Source: Verrucomicrobiia bacterium (lineage in GTDB: Bacteria; Verrucomicrobiota; Verrucomicrobiia; Limisphaerales; UBA11358). Taken from it: DNA of 16,758 nucleotides. A model generated the notes under the pieces. The model was not told the origin of the DNA and searched no databases. It worked only from the letters and a program-made list of their open reading frames with translations. A program made the translations under genes and the position numbers. Shown here piece by piece: positions 6,961 to 14,560 of this stretch. The stretch covers positions 1 to 16,758 of the forward strand of contig JASHVW010000260.1 of the NCBI GenBank assembly GCA_030044395.1, given 5' to 3'. The stretch's first letter is position 1, and every line of letters starts with the position of its first letter.

Positions 6961-9900
6961 GAACTTAAAGGCACGTAAAATCGCAGCGTGGTTCCCTGGC
7001 CGGTCTCTCCCGTGATTTCAAAGCGCCCGCCCAATTTTTCGATGCGCTGGCGCATATTATTCAGCCCGTCCATTTCCTCGGTGTGGAGTTCCGTGGAAAA
7101 GCCGCGGCCATTGTCGGCGATGGACAGCCGCACCTGCCCGTCATCCACCCGGATGCCGAGACGGACTTCGGAAGCGCCCGAGTGGCGCACCACGTTCGTC
7201 AACGCTTCCTTGAAGGCCAGAAACAATTGGTGGCGGCGGCGCGAATCCACCGTGTGCTCGGAGGCTCCTGGCTTTTCTTCCAGCCGCCAGGCGATATTCG
7301 CCAAACCGAGAAAGCGCTCGGCGTAGAGGCAGAAATAACTAACGAGGGAACCCAACGAATCGTGTCCCGGATTCATCGCCCAGACTATCTCATCCAGTGC
7401 CGCCACCATTTCCACAGCTTTTTCCCTCATCTGTTGCAGGTATTGATTTCGTTTGTCGTCCGGCGCCGTGGCGGCCTTGGCGCGAGCCGCCAACATGCTG
7501 ATTTCCGTGATGTCCGAGCCGAGTTCATCGTGCAAATCCTGCGCAATCCTCGCCCGTTCCTGTTCCATGGCCCGTTGATGTTCCACTTGCTGGCGTTGCT
7601 GGATTTGCGCTCCGAGTTCCACCGTGCGCTGTTCCACCTGCCGATGCAATTGCGTTATCCACAATACCGCCGCCGTCAACACGCAAATCAACAGACCCAC
7701 GATGATCAGCAAACGCTCGAGAGTCCACCAGGGGGGCCGCGCCAGCACCTGGATGTCCGCCGGCGAATTAAGCCATAATTCAAACGACGTGATGTCCTGT
7801 CCCATCGCCCGGTTGCCGCCTTCGCCGACATAGACGCCGGTCATTTCCAGGCGGCTGCCGGGCGCCAGTGAGCGCACCGACTCGTTGCGCCCATCCAGCC
7901 GCGCGATAAACGTATGGACGCCGCTACGCATTTCCAGCGCCTGTCCCGCGCCAGTTTCCCGCAAGCTGACTAATATTCCGTCAACCGTCACCAGCGTCGA
8001 GTCATACACCGACTGGATCAAATTGTCCGCCGATAATTTTACGGCCGGCGGCAGCTCAACGTGGCCCATTTTGTGCGCCACGGCTTCGTGCAGAAAGGGT
8101 GAGGCGCCGTTCAATCCCGGAAATCCCACCACCTCCACCATGTCGCCCACCGCCAAATCTGCATCCGGTTGTTTCAGGAGAAATTGCAATCCATTCGTCC
8201 CATCCATCAGCCGGTACTCCGGCGGCTCGGCGTGGACGATTTCGCCGGCAACCTGCACCCGTTGGAAGACACCGGCTTGCGGATTGAATTGCAACAAGCC
8301 TGCCACGGTCTTTTGCGGGACCGAAAACAAATCGGCGGGCGCCGGCTCGTCCACGGAAATCTCCGCTCCATAGATTCGTAACTCACCCACTTTCACCTGA
8401 TGCGTGAGATAATCCCAGGATGCGAGCAAACACCCGCGGATGCGGACCACGGCGTCTTCGTAACGCTCCAGTTGGGCAACCGGCGTCCCTGTGACCCGCA
8501 GTTCCAATTTAAGCAGGCCGTCTCCGGTATATAGCGTCACCCCGTTTGAGGTAACGGTGGTGATGATACCCTGTAACTCGACATATTGCCCGTCCAGGCT
8601 TCCGTTCATCAACTGGTCCCACGAAGGACGCACCGGCTGCGGCAAGCGTCCCGCGCCGTCATCCCGCACCTGGTCTGCATCTACAATCGGGGCGAATAGA
8701 CTGGGATCGGTTTTGCCTACGACTTCAAGATACTCCCCGATTTCGGGTGGGACAGAGCGGCTCTCGGACGAGTCCACCACATACACGCCGCGTGTCGAGT
8801 CTTGAATGGTGAAGGCTTGGCGCTCCGGAAACACGCAGGTCACCACCCCCTGGATTTTGACCGGATACCCGCGTTGCGCCTCCTCGCGGTCCAGCAAATG
8901 CACTTCGCTGGCGGTGGTCAACACGGGCAAACTTTCGCTTCCCGCATTCGTGGCAGCCGGGCCTTTCGGCTCGATGATTTGGATATCGCTCTTGTCCGAA
9001 ACCAGCAAAACCCCGCTGACTTGTTCTCCATCCACGTCGTATGAGCTTTGGCATACGCCGAGCACGTTCACCCGCTTATTCAGCAAAATGGCGGCGTTGA
9101 GTCCTGTTCCATCGGCCAATTCCACGTCCAGGCTGCCGGTGTCCGAGGTCAATTCCAGGCGCCACCCGTCTTTCCGTTCACTGATAAACGAGACTTTCCC
9201 CTCCACTTCAACCCGTTGATAACGTTGATAATGAACGTCCTGGCTCAACGTTTCGCCGATGATCATTTTTCGCGGGGCGGGCAATCCCGCGTTTCCAAGA
9301 ATTTCCACTCCAAGCGATCGCCCTCCAATGAACAGCCGACTGCCGTCATCGGAAGTGAGGTAAAAAGTGTAAAGGCCGTCCCGGGGTATCTGGAGCAAGC
9401 CGGTGAATTTCAGGCCTACGTTCTCCGGGTGAGGAATGACACCAAGGTCAAAATTGGACACGCTCCCGGTTTTTGCCGGTGTCAATTGGCTGAAATCAGG
9501 CAATACTTCTCCGCTCACTTCGTAGCACCCGTAATCCAATCCATTCACCAGGTTCGTGTCACCGGCGGTTTGGGAGCGATAGAGCGCGGTATCGGGAATT
9601 CTTTGCCGCGGCAAACCCGGCCCCTGGTAATCCACTTCCAAGCCGTATTTGGCGTGCCAGTTGAACCAATCCACCCGGAACGGACGCAATCCCGCCTGCA
9701 AATAAACCGCCCCGGACTTTTCAACCATCGTATGAACGCCATCGTCACCCACCACCGGTCCGACGGTTCCCAGTTGAAATCCGGCGCCCCGGGTGGTGAT
9801 GGTGCACTCGCCTTCCAGGCGCACACGCCCGCCTGCGGCCGGCGTCGCTCCGGCGAACTCCATCTCCAATTCCTCAGCCCCGGAGGCGTCCTCCAATACA

Positions 9901-10190
9901 AATTTTCCACGGGCCGGATTTACCCACAACACCGTTCCTTCCAAACGAATCCAATAACTCCGAACCGGATTTTGCGAGCTGACCTGGGAAAGCTGGACAA
10001 CGTTGGTCACCTGCAAAATGCGGGGATTACCTGAAAATCCGTCAGCCGCGTTCACTTCGTCCAGCGCCACCCCCGCCGCGACCAGCCAACAGAACATCCG
10101 GACGCTGCCAATAATCCGGTAGGGCGGCGCTGCCGCTCCGTCTGGCCGCGGGGTTACGGCGGCGGAGGCCTGTCGCGGAAATTCAGTCAT
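6957..10190 (-). CDS. Large sensor histidine kinase with PA14-like and OB-like sensor repeats
   Basis: The protein has 1077 residues. The kinase core is NarX/DesK-like: a transmembrane helix (about 824-846), a coiled-coil linker, HisKA_3 with RIAQDLHDELGSD (H887), and a HATPase with N-box EALTNVVRHSG (N999), IADNGRGF (D1026) and a final GQGTTLRFYV. The long N-terminal part should face outside. It holds about six repeats of an OB-like pattern (VxVxGxV, then an F/L-x-L-x-D strand) starting near 80, 327, 444, 537, 645 and 734. It also holds a PA14-type signature (160-300) whose two halves are in reverse order. PA14 domains often bind glycans, so sensing of poly- or oligosaccharide is plausible. 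The start is uncertain: M1 at 10190 gives a 31-residue Pro/Ala-rich lead before the hydrophobic MFCWLVAAGVALDEVNA, and M32 may be the true start of a signal peptide. The gene is followed by its regulator with a 4-nt overlap. Confidence 0.92.
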   Translation of the reverse strand: MTEFPRQASAAVTPRPDGAAAPPYRIIGSVRMFCWLVAAGVALDEVNAADGFSGNPRILQVTNVVQLSQVSSQNPVRSYWIRLEGTVLWVNPARGKFVLEDASGAEELEMEFAGATPAAGGRVRLEGECTITTRGAGFQLGTVGPVVGDDGVHTMVEKSGAVYLQAGLRPFRVDWFNWHAKYGLEVDYQGPGLPRQRIPDTALYRSQTAGDTNLVNGLDYGCYEVSGEVLPDFSQLTPAKTGSVSNFDLGVIPHPENVGLKFTGLLQIPRDGLYTFYLTSDDGSRLFIGGRSLGVEILGNAGLPAPRKMIIGETLSQDVHYQRYQRVEVEGKVSFISERKDGWRLELTSDTGSLDVELADGTGLNAAILLNKRVNVLGVCQSSYDVDGEQVSGVLLVSDKSDIQIIEPKGPAATNAGSESLPVLTTASEVHLLDREEAQRGYPVKIQGVVTCVFPERQAFTIQDSTRGVYVVDSSESRSVPPEIGEYLEVVGKTDPSLFAPIVDADQVRDDGAGRLPQPVRPSWDQLMNGSLDGQYVELQGIITTVTSNGVTLYTGDGLLKLELRVTGTPVAQLERYEDAVVRIRGCLLASWDYLTHQVKVGELRIYGAEISVDEPAPADLFSVPQKTVAGLLQFNPQAGVFQRVQVAGEIVHAEPPEYRLMDGTNGLQFLLKQPDADLAVGDMVEVVGFPGLNGASPFLHEAVAHKMGHVELPPAVKLSADNLIQSVYDSTLVTVDGILVSLRETGAGQALEMRSGVHTFIARLDGRNESVRSLAPGSRLEMTGVYVGEGGNRAMGQDITSFELWLNSPADIQVLARPPWWTLERLLIIVGLLICVLTAAVLWITQLHRQVEQRTVELGAQIQQRQQVEHQRAMEQERARIAQDLHDELGSDITEISMLAARAKAATAPDDKRNQYLQQMREKAVEMVAALDEIVWAMNPGHDSLGSLVSYFCLYAERFLGLANIAWRLEEKPGASEHTVDSRRRHQLFLAFKEALTNVVRHSGASEVRLGIRVDDGQVRLSIADNGRGFSTELHTEEMDGLNNMRQRIEKLGGRFEITGETGQGTTLRFYVPLSS

Positions 10191-10354
10191 GTGATCTGAC
10201 AGTTACGCTTGATGGTATGCCCTGAATTGTCACGCAAATTTTTTCACTGATTGGGGCTTCGGCCCCCGGGCTTGTGTGCCGCGCCAGTCTGCATTCCGCC
10301 TTCTTACCCGCTCCGTCTTCCAGCTTAGTTTCCATTCAAACTCACTGGCAGGTA
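10191..10354 (-). other. Spacer between GH53 and the kinase gene, with possible gene remnant
   Basis: This 164-nt gap lies upstream of the kinase. It contains a compact hairpin, GGGGC-TTCG-GCCCC (10253-10266 on plus), with no T-run after it in either direction, so it is not a canonical terminator. Read on the minus strand, two overlapping short frames are open. One encodes a 50-codon ORF from an ATG at 10335 that would end inside the kinase start (10183); nothing supports it as a gene. Near the kinase start, the minus strand encodes RDN-two residues-HTIKR, as in the GH53 gene (see the repeat feature). The kinase may be read from the GH53 promoter or from its own promoter here. Confidence 0.35.
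10203..10246 (-). repeat. Diverged copy of a GH53 coding segment (compare 10677-10719)
   Basis: By hand alignment, about 34 of 46 columns match between 10203-10246 and 10677-10719, with exact runs ACGCTTGAT and TCACGCA and a shared T-run. The offset is 474 nt, a multiple of three. The minus-strand translation keeps RDN and HTIKR from the GH53 protein. It could be a relic of a partial duplication of the GH53 gene; chance similarity cannot be excluded without a statistical test. Confidence 0.3.
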
Positions 10355-11545
10355 TCAATTGTCCGGTCTTGAAATATTCAGGCCATCCAGCACCGCCATC
10401 GCCGGTAGAGGATGCCCTTTCGCGTCGAACAACGAGTTGGGATCCGGCCGCGCCCAACGCCCCGTCATGCCGGGAATGTATGTGGCCTCGGGATGCCAGT
10501 ACATCACGCCGATGCCCCGGCCATCCGGCGCGGCTTTGACCGTGCGAATCAAGTCCGCCAGAAATTCCCTCTGCCCCTCAGGGGTCATTGGCCATACCAT
10601 GTTTTTGGCCGCCGCCGGTGACGGATGCGTGTCGCGCGAAGGATATGCGGTCTCAACAATCATGACGTCTTTGTGATAACGCTTGATCGTGTGGCGCAAA
10701 TTATCACGCACATTTTTCAAGGTGCCGTGCCAGTTCGGATAATAGCTTTGCCCGATCACGTCGTAATCCACGCCCGCCCGCGTGAGATGATCGAAATACC
10801 ATCGGGTGACCGGCCAATCGCCGCCGCAATCAATGTGGATGATGATGCGCACGTGGTCTGCCGGCGTGGTCACCGACCGCACACCGGCGACCCCCGCATT
10901 GATTAACCGGATAAGATGGTCCCACTGCCGGGCGTCATCATAAGGTTGCGGCGGCTGGATCACCCGGACGTCGCCTCCAAAAACCTTGACGGTGGAGAGC
11001 GGGACCTTCACCTGCCCGTCAGGCCACAACATGCCGCCTGTAATTTCGTTTCCAATTTGCACAAAATCCGGCGTGGCGCCCGCGTCCTTCAAAGTCTTGA
11101 TGACGTGCGCGGTATAGGTTTGCATTTGATTCACGAGGGAATCAAAGTCCAGGTTTTTCCACGCCGCCGGTTTGTTCTGCTTTTGCGGGTCGGCCCACCA
11201 GTCGGAGTAATGAAAATCAATCATCAAAACCCCGCCGGCATCTTTGATCCGTTTGGCCAGTTTCGTCGTATATTCAAGCCCGTTGACACCGTTCGTCGGA
11301 TCCACCCAAATGCGCAGGCGAAAACACGTCCAGCCGTTCTTCATAAAAATCGCCAGCGCGTCGCCCGGCATGTCGCCGTCCATGTAAACGCCGCCACGTT
11401 GTTCCACTTGCGATAATGTGGATATGTCCGCGCCCAGGTAAAATGGGGAAGCCCTGGTGGATTTGACTGGATGCGTGGCGCAACCTGCGACTAAAATGAA
11501 CACCGCAATCATACCATAACGCATTATGTTCAGGATTGTGCTCAT
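10355..11545 (-). CDS. GH53 arabinogalactan endo-beta-1,4-galactanase, lipoprotein
   Basis: Family GH53 cuts beta-1,4-galactan side chains of pectin (arabinogalactan type I). Characteristic motifs are all present: YLGADIS near the N-terminus, RLRIWVDP, DFHYSDWWADPQKQ, QIGNE with acid/base E167, QSYYPNWHGTL and VETAYP with nucleophile E298. The end of the barrel carries GIGVMYWHPE. I chose the ATG at 11545 (396 residues) because it gives a short lipoprotein signal with lipobox VAGC (C22). An in-frame start at 11605 would add 20 polar residues before it, and 11524 is also possible. Lipidation suggests the enzyme is anchored in a membrane, like the GH10 xylanase. It is transcribed divergently from the GH2 beta-galactosidase, which would finish the galactan pathway, and in the same direction as the two-component genes 164 nt downstream. 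Family assignment is very safe. Confidence 0.95.
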   Translation of the reverse strand: MSTILNIMRYGMIAVFILVAGCATHPVKSTRASPFYLGADISTLSQVEQRGGVYMDGDMPGDALAIFMKNGWTCFRLRIWVDPTNGVNGLEYTTKLAKRIKDAGGVLMIDFHYSDWWADPQKQNKPAAWKNLDFDSLVNQMQTYTAHVIKTLKDAGATPDFVQIGNEITGGMLWPDGQVKVPLSTVKVFGGDVRVIQPPQPYDDARQWDHLIRLINAGVAGVRSVTTPADHVRIIIHIDCGGDWPVTRWYFDHLTRAGVDYDVIGQSYYPNWHGTLKNVRDNLRHTIKRYHKDVMIVETAYPSRDTHPSPAAAKNMVWPMTPEGQREFLADLIRTVKAAPDGRGIGVMYWHPEATYIPGMTGRWARPDPNSLFDAKGHPLPAMAVLDGLNISRPDN

Positions 11546-11635
11546 GGATTCTATGTTATGGAATTCGCCCGGCCAAAATGCATGCAACCGGATTTGTCTG
11601 TGCATGTCGCGACTTTACACCCGCCGGTCGCGCGC

Positions 11636-11663
11636 TGGCATCAGGAAATGCGGCCTGATGCCA
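11636..11663. promoter_or_regulatory. Perfect 10-bp inverted repeat, candidate operator
   Basis: TGGCATCAGG (11636-11645) and CCTGATGCCA (11654-11663) are exact reverse complements separated by 8 nt (AAATGCGG). There is no T-run on the exit side in either direction, so terminator function is unlikely. Its position, about 90 nt before the GH53 start and 280 nt before GH2, suits a dimeric regulator, possibly the NarL-type protein encoded in this window. That link is inference. Confidence 0.45.
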
Positions 11664-11726
11664 AAACCATACATTTGTGAGGCTGTGCAAAGTTGCGCCA
11701 AAAGGTTGCCATTATTTCAATATGAA

Positions 11727-11883
11727 CACGCTTTCGGAGCGCGGGGCGGCCTGTCACGCCATAGTGTAACGACTGCGGGTGACCCGCAGCAACTTCCGCA
11801 GGCAAAAGACGTTTTGAACATCCGACGGTGTTCTGAAAACTTGAACATTGCTGCGGCTCACAGAGCCGCGCTCCGGATGTGTG
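11727..11883. mobile_element. MITE-like or REP-like element with terminal inverted repeats
   Basis: The ends, 11727-11744 and 11866-11883, form an 18-bp inverted repeat with 15 matches, including a perfect 10-bp core (CGGAGCGCGG and CCGCGCTCCG). The 157-bp unit has no coding potential. It contains further palindromes: CTGCGGGT-G-ACCCGCAG (11773-11789), GAACA/TGTTC (11816-11833), and GCGGCTC-ACA-GAGCCGC (11853-11869), which overlaps the right end. Size, ends and non-coding content fit a miniature inverted-repeat element. Only two A residues flank both sides and no clear target duplication is seen. Only one copy is visible here, so mobility is unproven. It lies 56 nt before the GH2 start and may affect its expression. 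Confidence 0.45.
11773..11789. repeat. 17-bp perfect palindrome inside the MITE-like element
   Basis: CTGCGGGT and ACCCGCAG are exact reverse complements around a single central G (11781). As RNA it would form a stem of about 7 bp with a tight loop; as DNA it has the form of an operator with a one-base centre. It may simply be a structural part of the surrounding element. Confidence 0.5.
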
Positions 11884-11939
11884 AAGGGCGCAAATTTGTT
11901 CCGGAAGTTTCCTTAACGACTGACCAAAACTGAAATATC

Positions 11940-14474
11940 ATGAAAAAACACCTCGTCTTCCTGTGCCACTGCGCCGCTGCCATCTTGAGTTGCCCGACTT
12001 TTGCGGCCCAGGCCGCGCCGCGCGAACGGCTGTCCTTTGACTCCGACTGGCGTTTTACGAAAGGCGAACCGCTGTATTTGAACGAGTTGCTGGCATACAC
12101 CAACATCCAATCCTGGGTCATGTCCACGGGGTCGCAGTTCGTGAAGGATGGCCAAACCGTTCCGCGCCCGTCCGGCAACCTCGACGCCTCGTGCGCCCAT
12201 CCCGATTTTGATGACAGTGGGTGGCAGCAGGTGACGCTGCCGCACGATTGGGCGATCGCCGGCCCGTTCGATCCAAAAGGCCCGGGCGACACCGGCAAAT
12301 TGCCCTGGGAAGGCGTCGGTTGGTATCGCAAACATTTCACCATCCCCGCGTCAGACCAAGGCCGCCGCATTTACCTGGATATTGACGGCGCAATGTCTTA
12401 CGCGAATGTCTGGCTTAACGGCCAATACGTTGGCGGCTGGCCTTACGGATACGCCTCGTGGCAACTGGACCTCACGCCTTTCATCAAACCTGGCGCCGAC
12501 AACGTCCTGGCCGTTCGCCTGGACAATCCCCCGGATTCGTCGCGCTGGTATCCCGGCGCGGGCATTTACCGCAACATCTGGCTGGAGAAAACCGCGCCGA
12601 TGCACGTCGGGCATTGGGGGACCTACGTCACCACTCCTGACGCCGCCCCCTCCGCCGCCACGGTAAACATTCAAGTCACCGTGGACAACGATTCGGATTC
12701 CGACGCCACCTTGTCCGTGAAAAACGAAATCTATGAGTTAAACGCCGATGACACGAAAGGCAAATTCGTCGCTGCCAGTACCACTGACGGCCTGGCGGTG
12801 GCGGCCCATGCCAATCAGTTGAGCGAAAGCCGGCTCATCGTCAGCAATCCGCGGCTGTGGAGCCTGGAAAAACCGCAGCGCTATGTCGTCGTCACGTCCG
12901 TCGAGCAAGATGGCCAATTGGACGACCAATATGAAACGCCTTTCGGCATCCGCACGATCAAGTTCGATGCCAACAGGGGCTTTTTCCTGAACGGGGAGCA
13001 CGTTCCTCTCAACGGCGTCTGTGACCATGCGGATTTGGGCGCGCTGGGCACCGCCGTCAATACCCGTGGACTCGAACGGCAAATCCAAATCCTCAAAGAA
13101 ATGGGCTGCAACGCCATCCGCACCAGCCATAATCCGCCCGCGCCGGAGTTGCTGGATTTATGCGACCGGATGGGAATGCTCGTGATGGACGAATCGTTCG
13201 ATTGCTGGGAACGCGGGAAGCGGCCGAACGATTATCATCTCCTGTTCAAAGACTGGCATGAAAAGGACTGGCGCGCCGAGTTGCGCCGTGACCGAAACCA
13301 TCCCTCCATCATTCTCTGGAGCATCGGCAATGAGGTCCCCGACCAGGGTTCACCGGCCGGCCTTCGCATCGGCGCCGACCTCACACGAATTGCTCACGAA
13401 GAGGACCCGACCCGTCCCACCACCGCCGCCTGCGACCATATTCAGTCCGGGTTCGACGGTTTCCAGAACAACCTGGACGTGTTCGGCTACAATTACAAAC
13501 CGTTCGAGTATGCGCTCGTCCACGCGGCCAATCCCGGTCTCCCGATTTTCGGCAGTGAAACCGCCTCCTGCATCAGCACGCGCGGCGAATACGATTTCCC
13601 CGTCCAAACCAACAAGGACGACGGCAAATACGGCTTCCAGGTCAGCTCCTACGACCTTTCCGCGCCGCCATGGGCGACCATTCCCGATACTGAATTCAAA
13701 GGCCAGGATGATAACCCGTTCGTCGCCGGCGAATTCGTCTGGACCGGATTTGATTATCTCGGTGAGCCGACGCCATACAACTACGACGCTCCCTCGCGCA
13801 GTTCGTATTTCGGGATCGTTGATCTTGCCGGATTCAAAAAGGACCGTTTCTATCTCTATCAAGCCCGCTGGCGGCCGGATTTTCCCATGGCCCATATCGT
13901 CCCGCAAAATTGGAACTGGCCCGATCGCATCGGCCAAATCACTCCCGTTTATGTTTATACCTCCGGCGATTCCGCCGAACTGTTCCTCAATGGCCAATCG
14001 CAGGGCCTGCTGAAAAAGGGACGCGACCAATATCGCCTGTGCTGGAACGACGTAAAATATCAGCCCGGCGAACTAAAAGTGGTCGCCTACAAGAACGGAC
14101 GCGAATGGGCCGCGAGCGTTCTTCAAACCACCGGCCCCGCGGCCAAACTTGTCTTGACGCCCGACCGTAAAAAAATCACCGCCGATGGAAGGGATTTGTC
14201 CTTTGTCACCGTGGCCATTACCGACAAAGATGGACGGGTTGTTCCTGACGCGCAAAACTGGCTTCACTTCGCCGTATCCGGTCCTGGCGAAATTGTCGCC
14301 ACCGACAACGGCGATCCAACCGATTTGACCGCCTTCCCATCGCACGAGCGAAAGGCATTTCACGGCCTCTGCCTGGTGATTGTCCGTTCCGAACCAGGCG
14401 AAGCGGGCGCCATCCGTCTCACGGCCATCGCGGACAACCTCGAACAAGCCACTGCCTCAATCCGCAGCAAGTAA
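11940..14474 (+). CDS. GH2 beta-galactosidase, exported, with DUF4982-like and Ig-like C-terminal domains
   Basis: The protein has 844 residues. A signal peptide is present (MKKHLVFLCHCAAAILSC, probable cleavage after AQA at 26; a lipobox reading at ILSC is a weaker alternative). Domains: jelly-roll sugar-binding GH2 N-domain (about 30-220, with LPHDWAI, WYRKHF and WYPGAGIYRNIWL), Ig-like domain (225-335), TIM barrel (337-650), DUF4982-like domain (665-725) and a C-terminal Ig/invasin-like domain (735-842). Catalytic acid/base E465 is in SIGNEV and nucleophile E540 in IFGSE. RTSHNPP (394-400) is also intact. Beta-galactosidase is the best reading because the gene is divergent from the GH53 galactanase, whose galacto-oligosaccharides it would hydrolyse; other beta-glycosidase activities occur in GH2. 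The N-domain has an expanded loop around 43-85. No clear terminator follows the stop. Confidence 0.92.
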   Translation: MKKHLVFLCHCAAAILSCPTFAAQAAPRERLSFDSDWRFTKGEPLYLNELLAYTNIQSWVMSTGSQFVKDGQTVPRPSGNLDASCAHPDFDDSGWQQVTLPHDWAIAGPFDPKGPGDTGKLPWEGVGWYRKHFTIPASDQGRRIYLDIDGAMSYANVWLNGQYVGGWPYGYASWQLDLTPFIKPGADNVLAVRLDNPPDSSRWYPGAGIYRNIWLEKTAPMHVGHWGTYVTTPDAAPSAATVNIQVTVDNDSDSDATLSVKNEIYELNADDTKGKFVAASTTDGLAVAAHANQLSESRLIVSNPRLWSLEKPQRYVVVTSVEQDGQLDDQYETPFGIRTIKFDANRGFFLNGEHVPLNGVCDHADLGALGTAVNTRGLERQIQILKEMGCNAIRTSHNPPAPELLDLCDRMGMLVMDESFDCWERGKRPNDYHLLFKDWHEKDWRAELRRDRNHPSIILWSIGNEVPDQGSPAGLRIGADLTRIAHEEDPTRPTTAACDHIQSGFDGFQNNLDVFGYNYKPFEYALVHAANPGLPIFGSETASCISTRGEYDFPVQTNKDDGKYGFQVSSYDLSAPPWATIPDTEFKGQDDNPFVAGEFVWTGFDYLGEPTPYNYDAPSRSSYFGIVDLAGFKKDRFYLYQARWRPDFPMAHIVPQNWNWPDRIGQITPVYVYTSGDSAELFLNGQSQGLLKKGRDQYRLCWNDVKYQPGELKVVAYKNGREWAASVLQTTGPAAKLVLTPDRKKITADGRDLSFVTVAITDKDGRVVPDAQNWLHFAVSGPGEIVATDNGDPTDLTAFPSHERKAFHGLCLVIVRSEPGEAGAIRLTAIADNLEQATASIRSK

Positions 14475-14560
14475 GTTGTATTTTGCTGGAGGTCGCTGCG
14501 GCTTCAGGGCATGTTGCCGATCAAGTCAGCCATGTTCGGCCGCTTACTGCTTTGGTTGGC

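Larger units (their letters stand above)
11546..11939. promoter_or_regulatory. Divergent promoter region between GH53 and GH2 genes
   Basis: This 394-nt region has no convincing gene and must hold the promoters of both galactan genes. On the GH53 side, TGCATGCA (11579-11586) and TGCATG (11601-11606) form a spaced pair of related sites. A perfect 28-nt inverted repeat lies at 11636-11663, and a MITE-like element fills 11727-11883, so the GH2 promoter is probably in 11884-11939 or inside the element. The hexamer TGAACA occurs three times (11723, 11815 and 11842). No clear -35/-10 pair or Shine-Dalgarno is seen before either start. A 135-codon frame running across it is interpreted as spurious. 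Confidence 0.55.

Noticed and set aside
9048..10034. 328-codon plus-strand frame opposite the kinase ectodomain
   Set aside because: The minus strand encodes a continuous kinase whose PA14-like and OB-like motifs lie here; the plus frame has no recognisable motif and no promoter context.
10253..10266. GGGGC-TTCG-GCCCC hairpin as a terminator after GH53
   Set aside because: The stem is stable but no T-run follows on the minus strand; the next bases are AATCAGTG and then an A-run.
10183..10335. 50-residue ORF just upstream of and overlapping the kinase start on the minus strand
   Set aside because: It shows no recognisable family, no ribosome site, and its frame overlaps a possible gene remnant; support is too weak for a CDS call.
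11526..11933. 135-codon plus-strand frame across the GH53/GH2 divergent region
   Set aside because: It runs through the inverted repeat and the MITE-like element, contains no domain, and starts inside the GH53 signal sequence.
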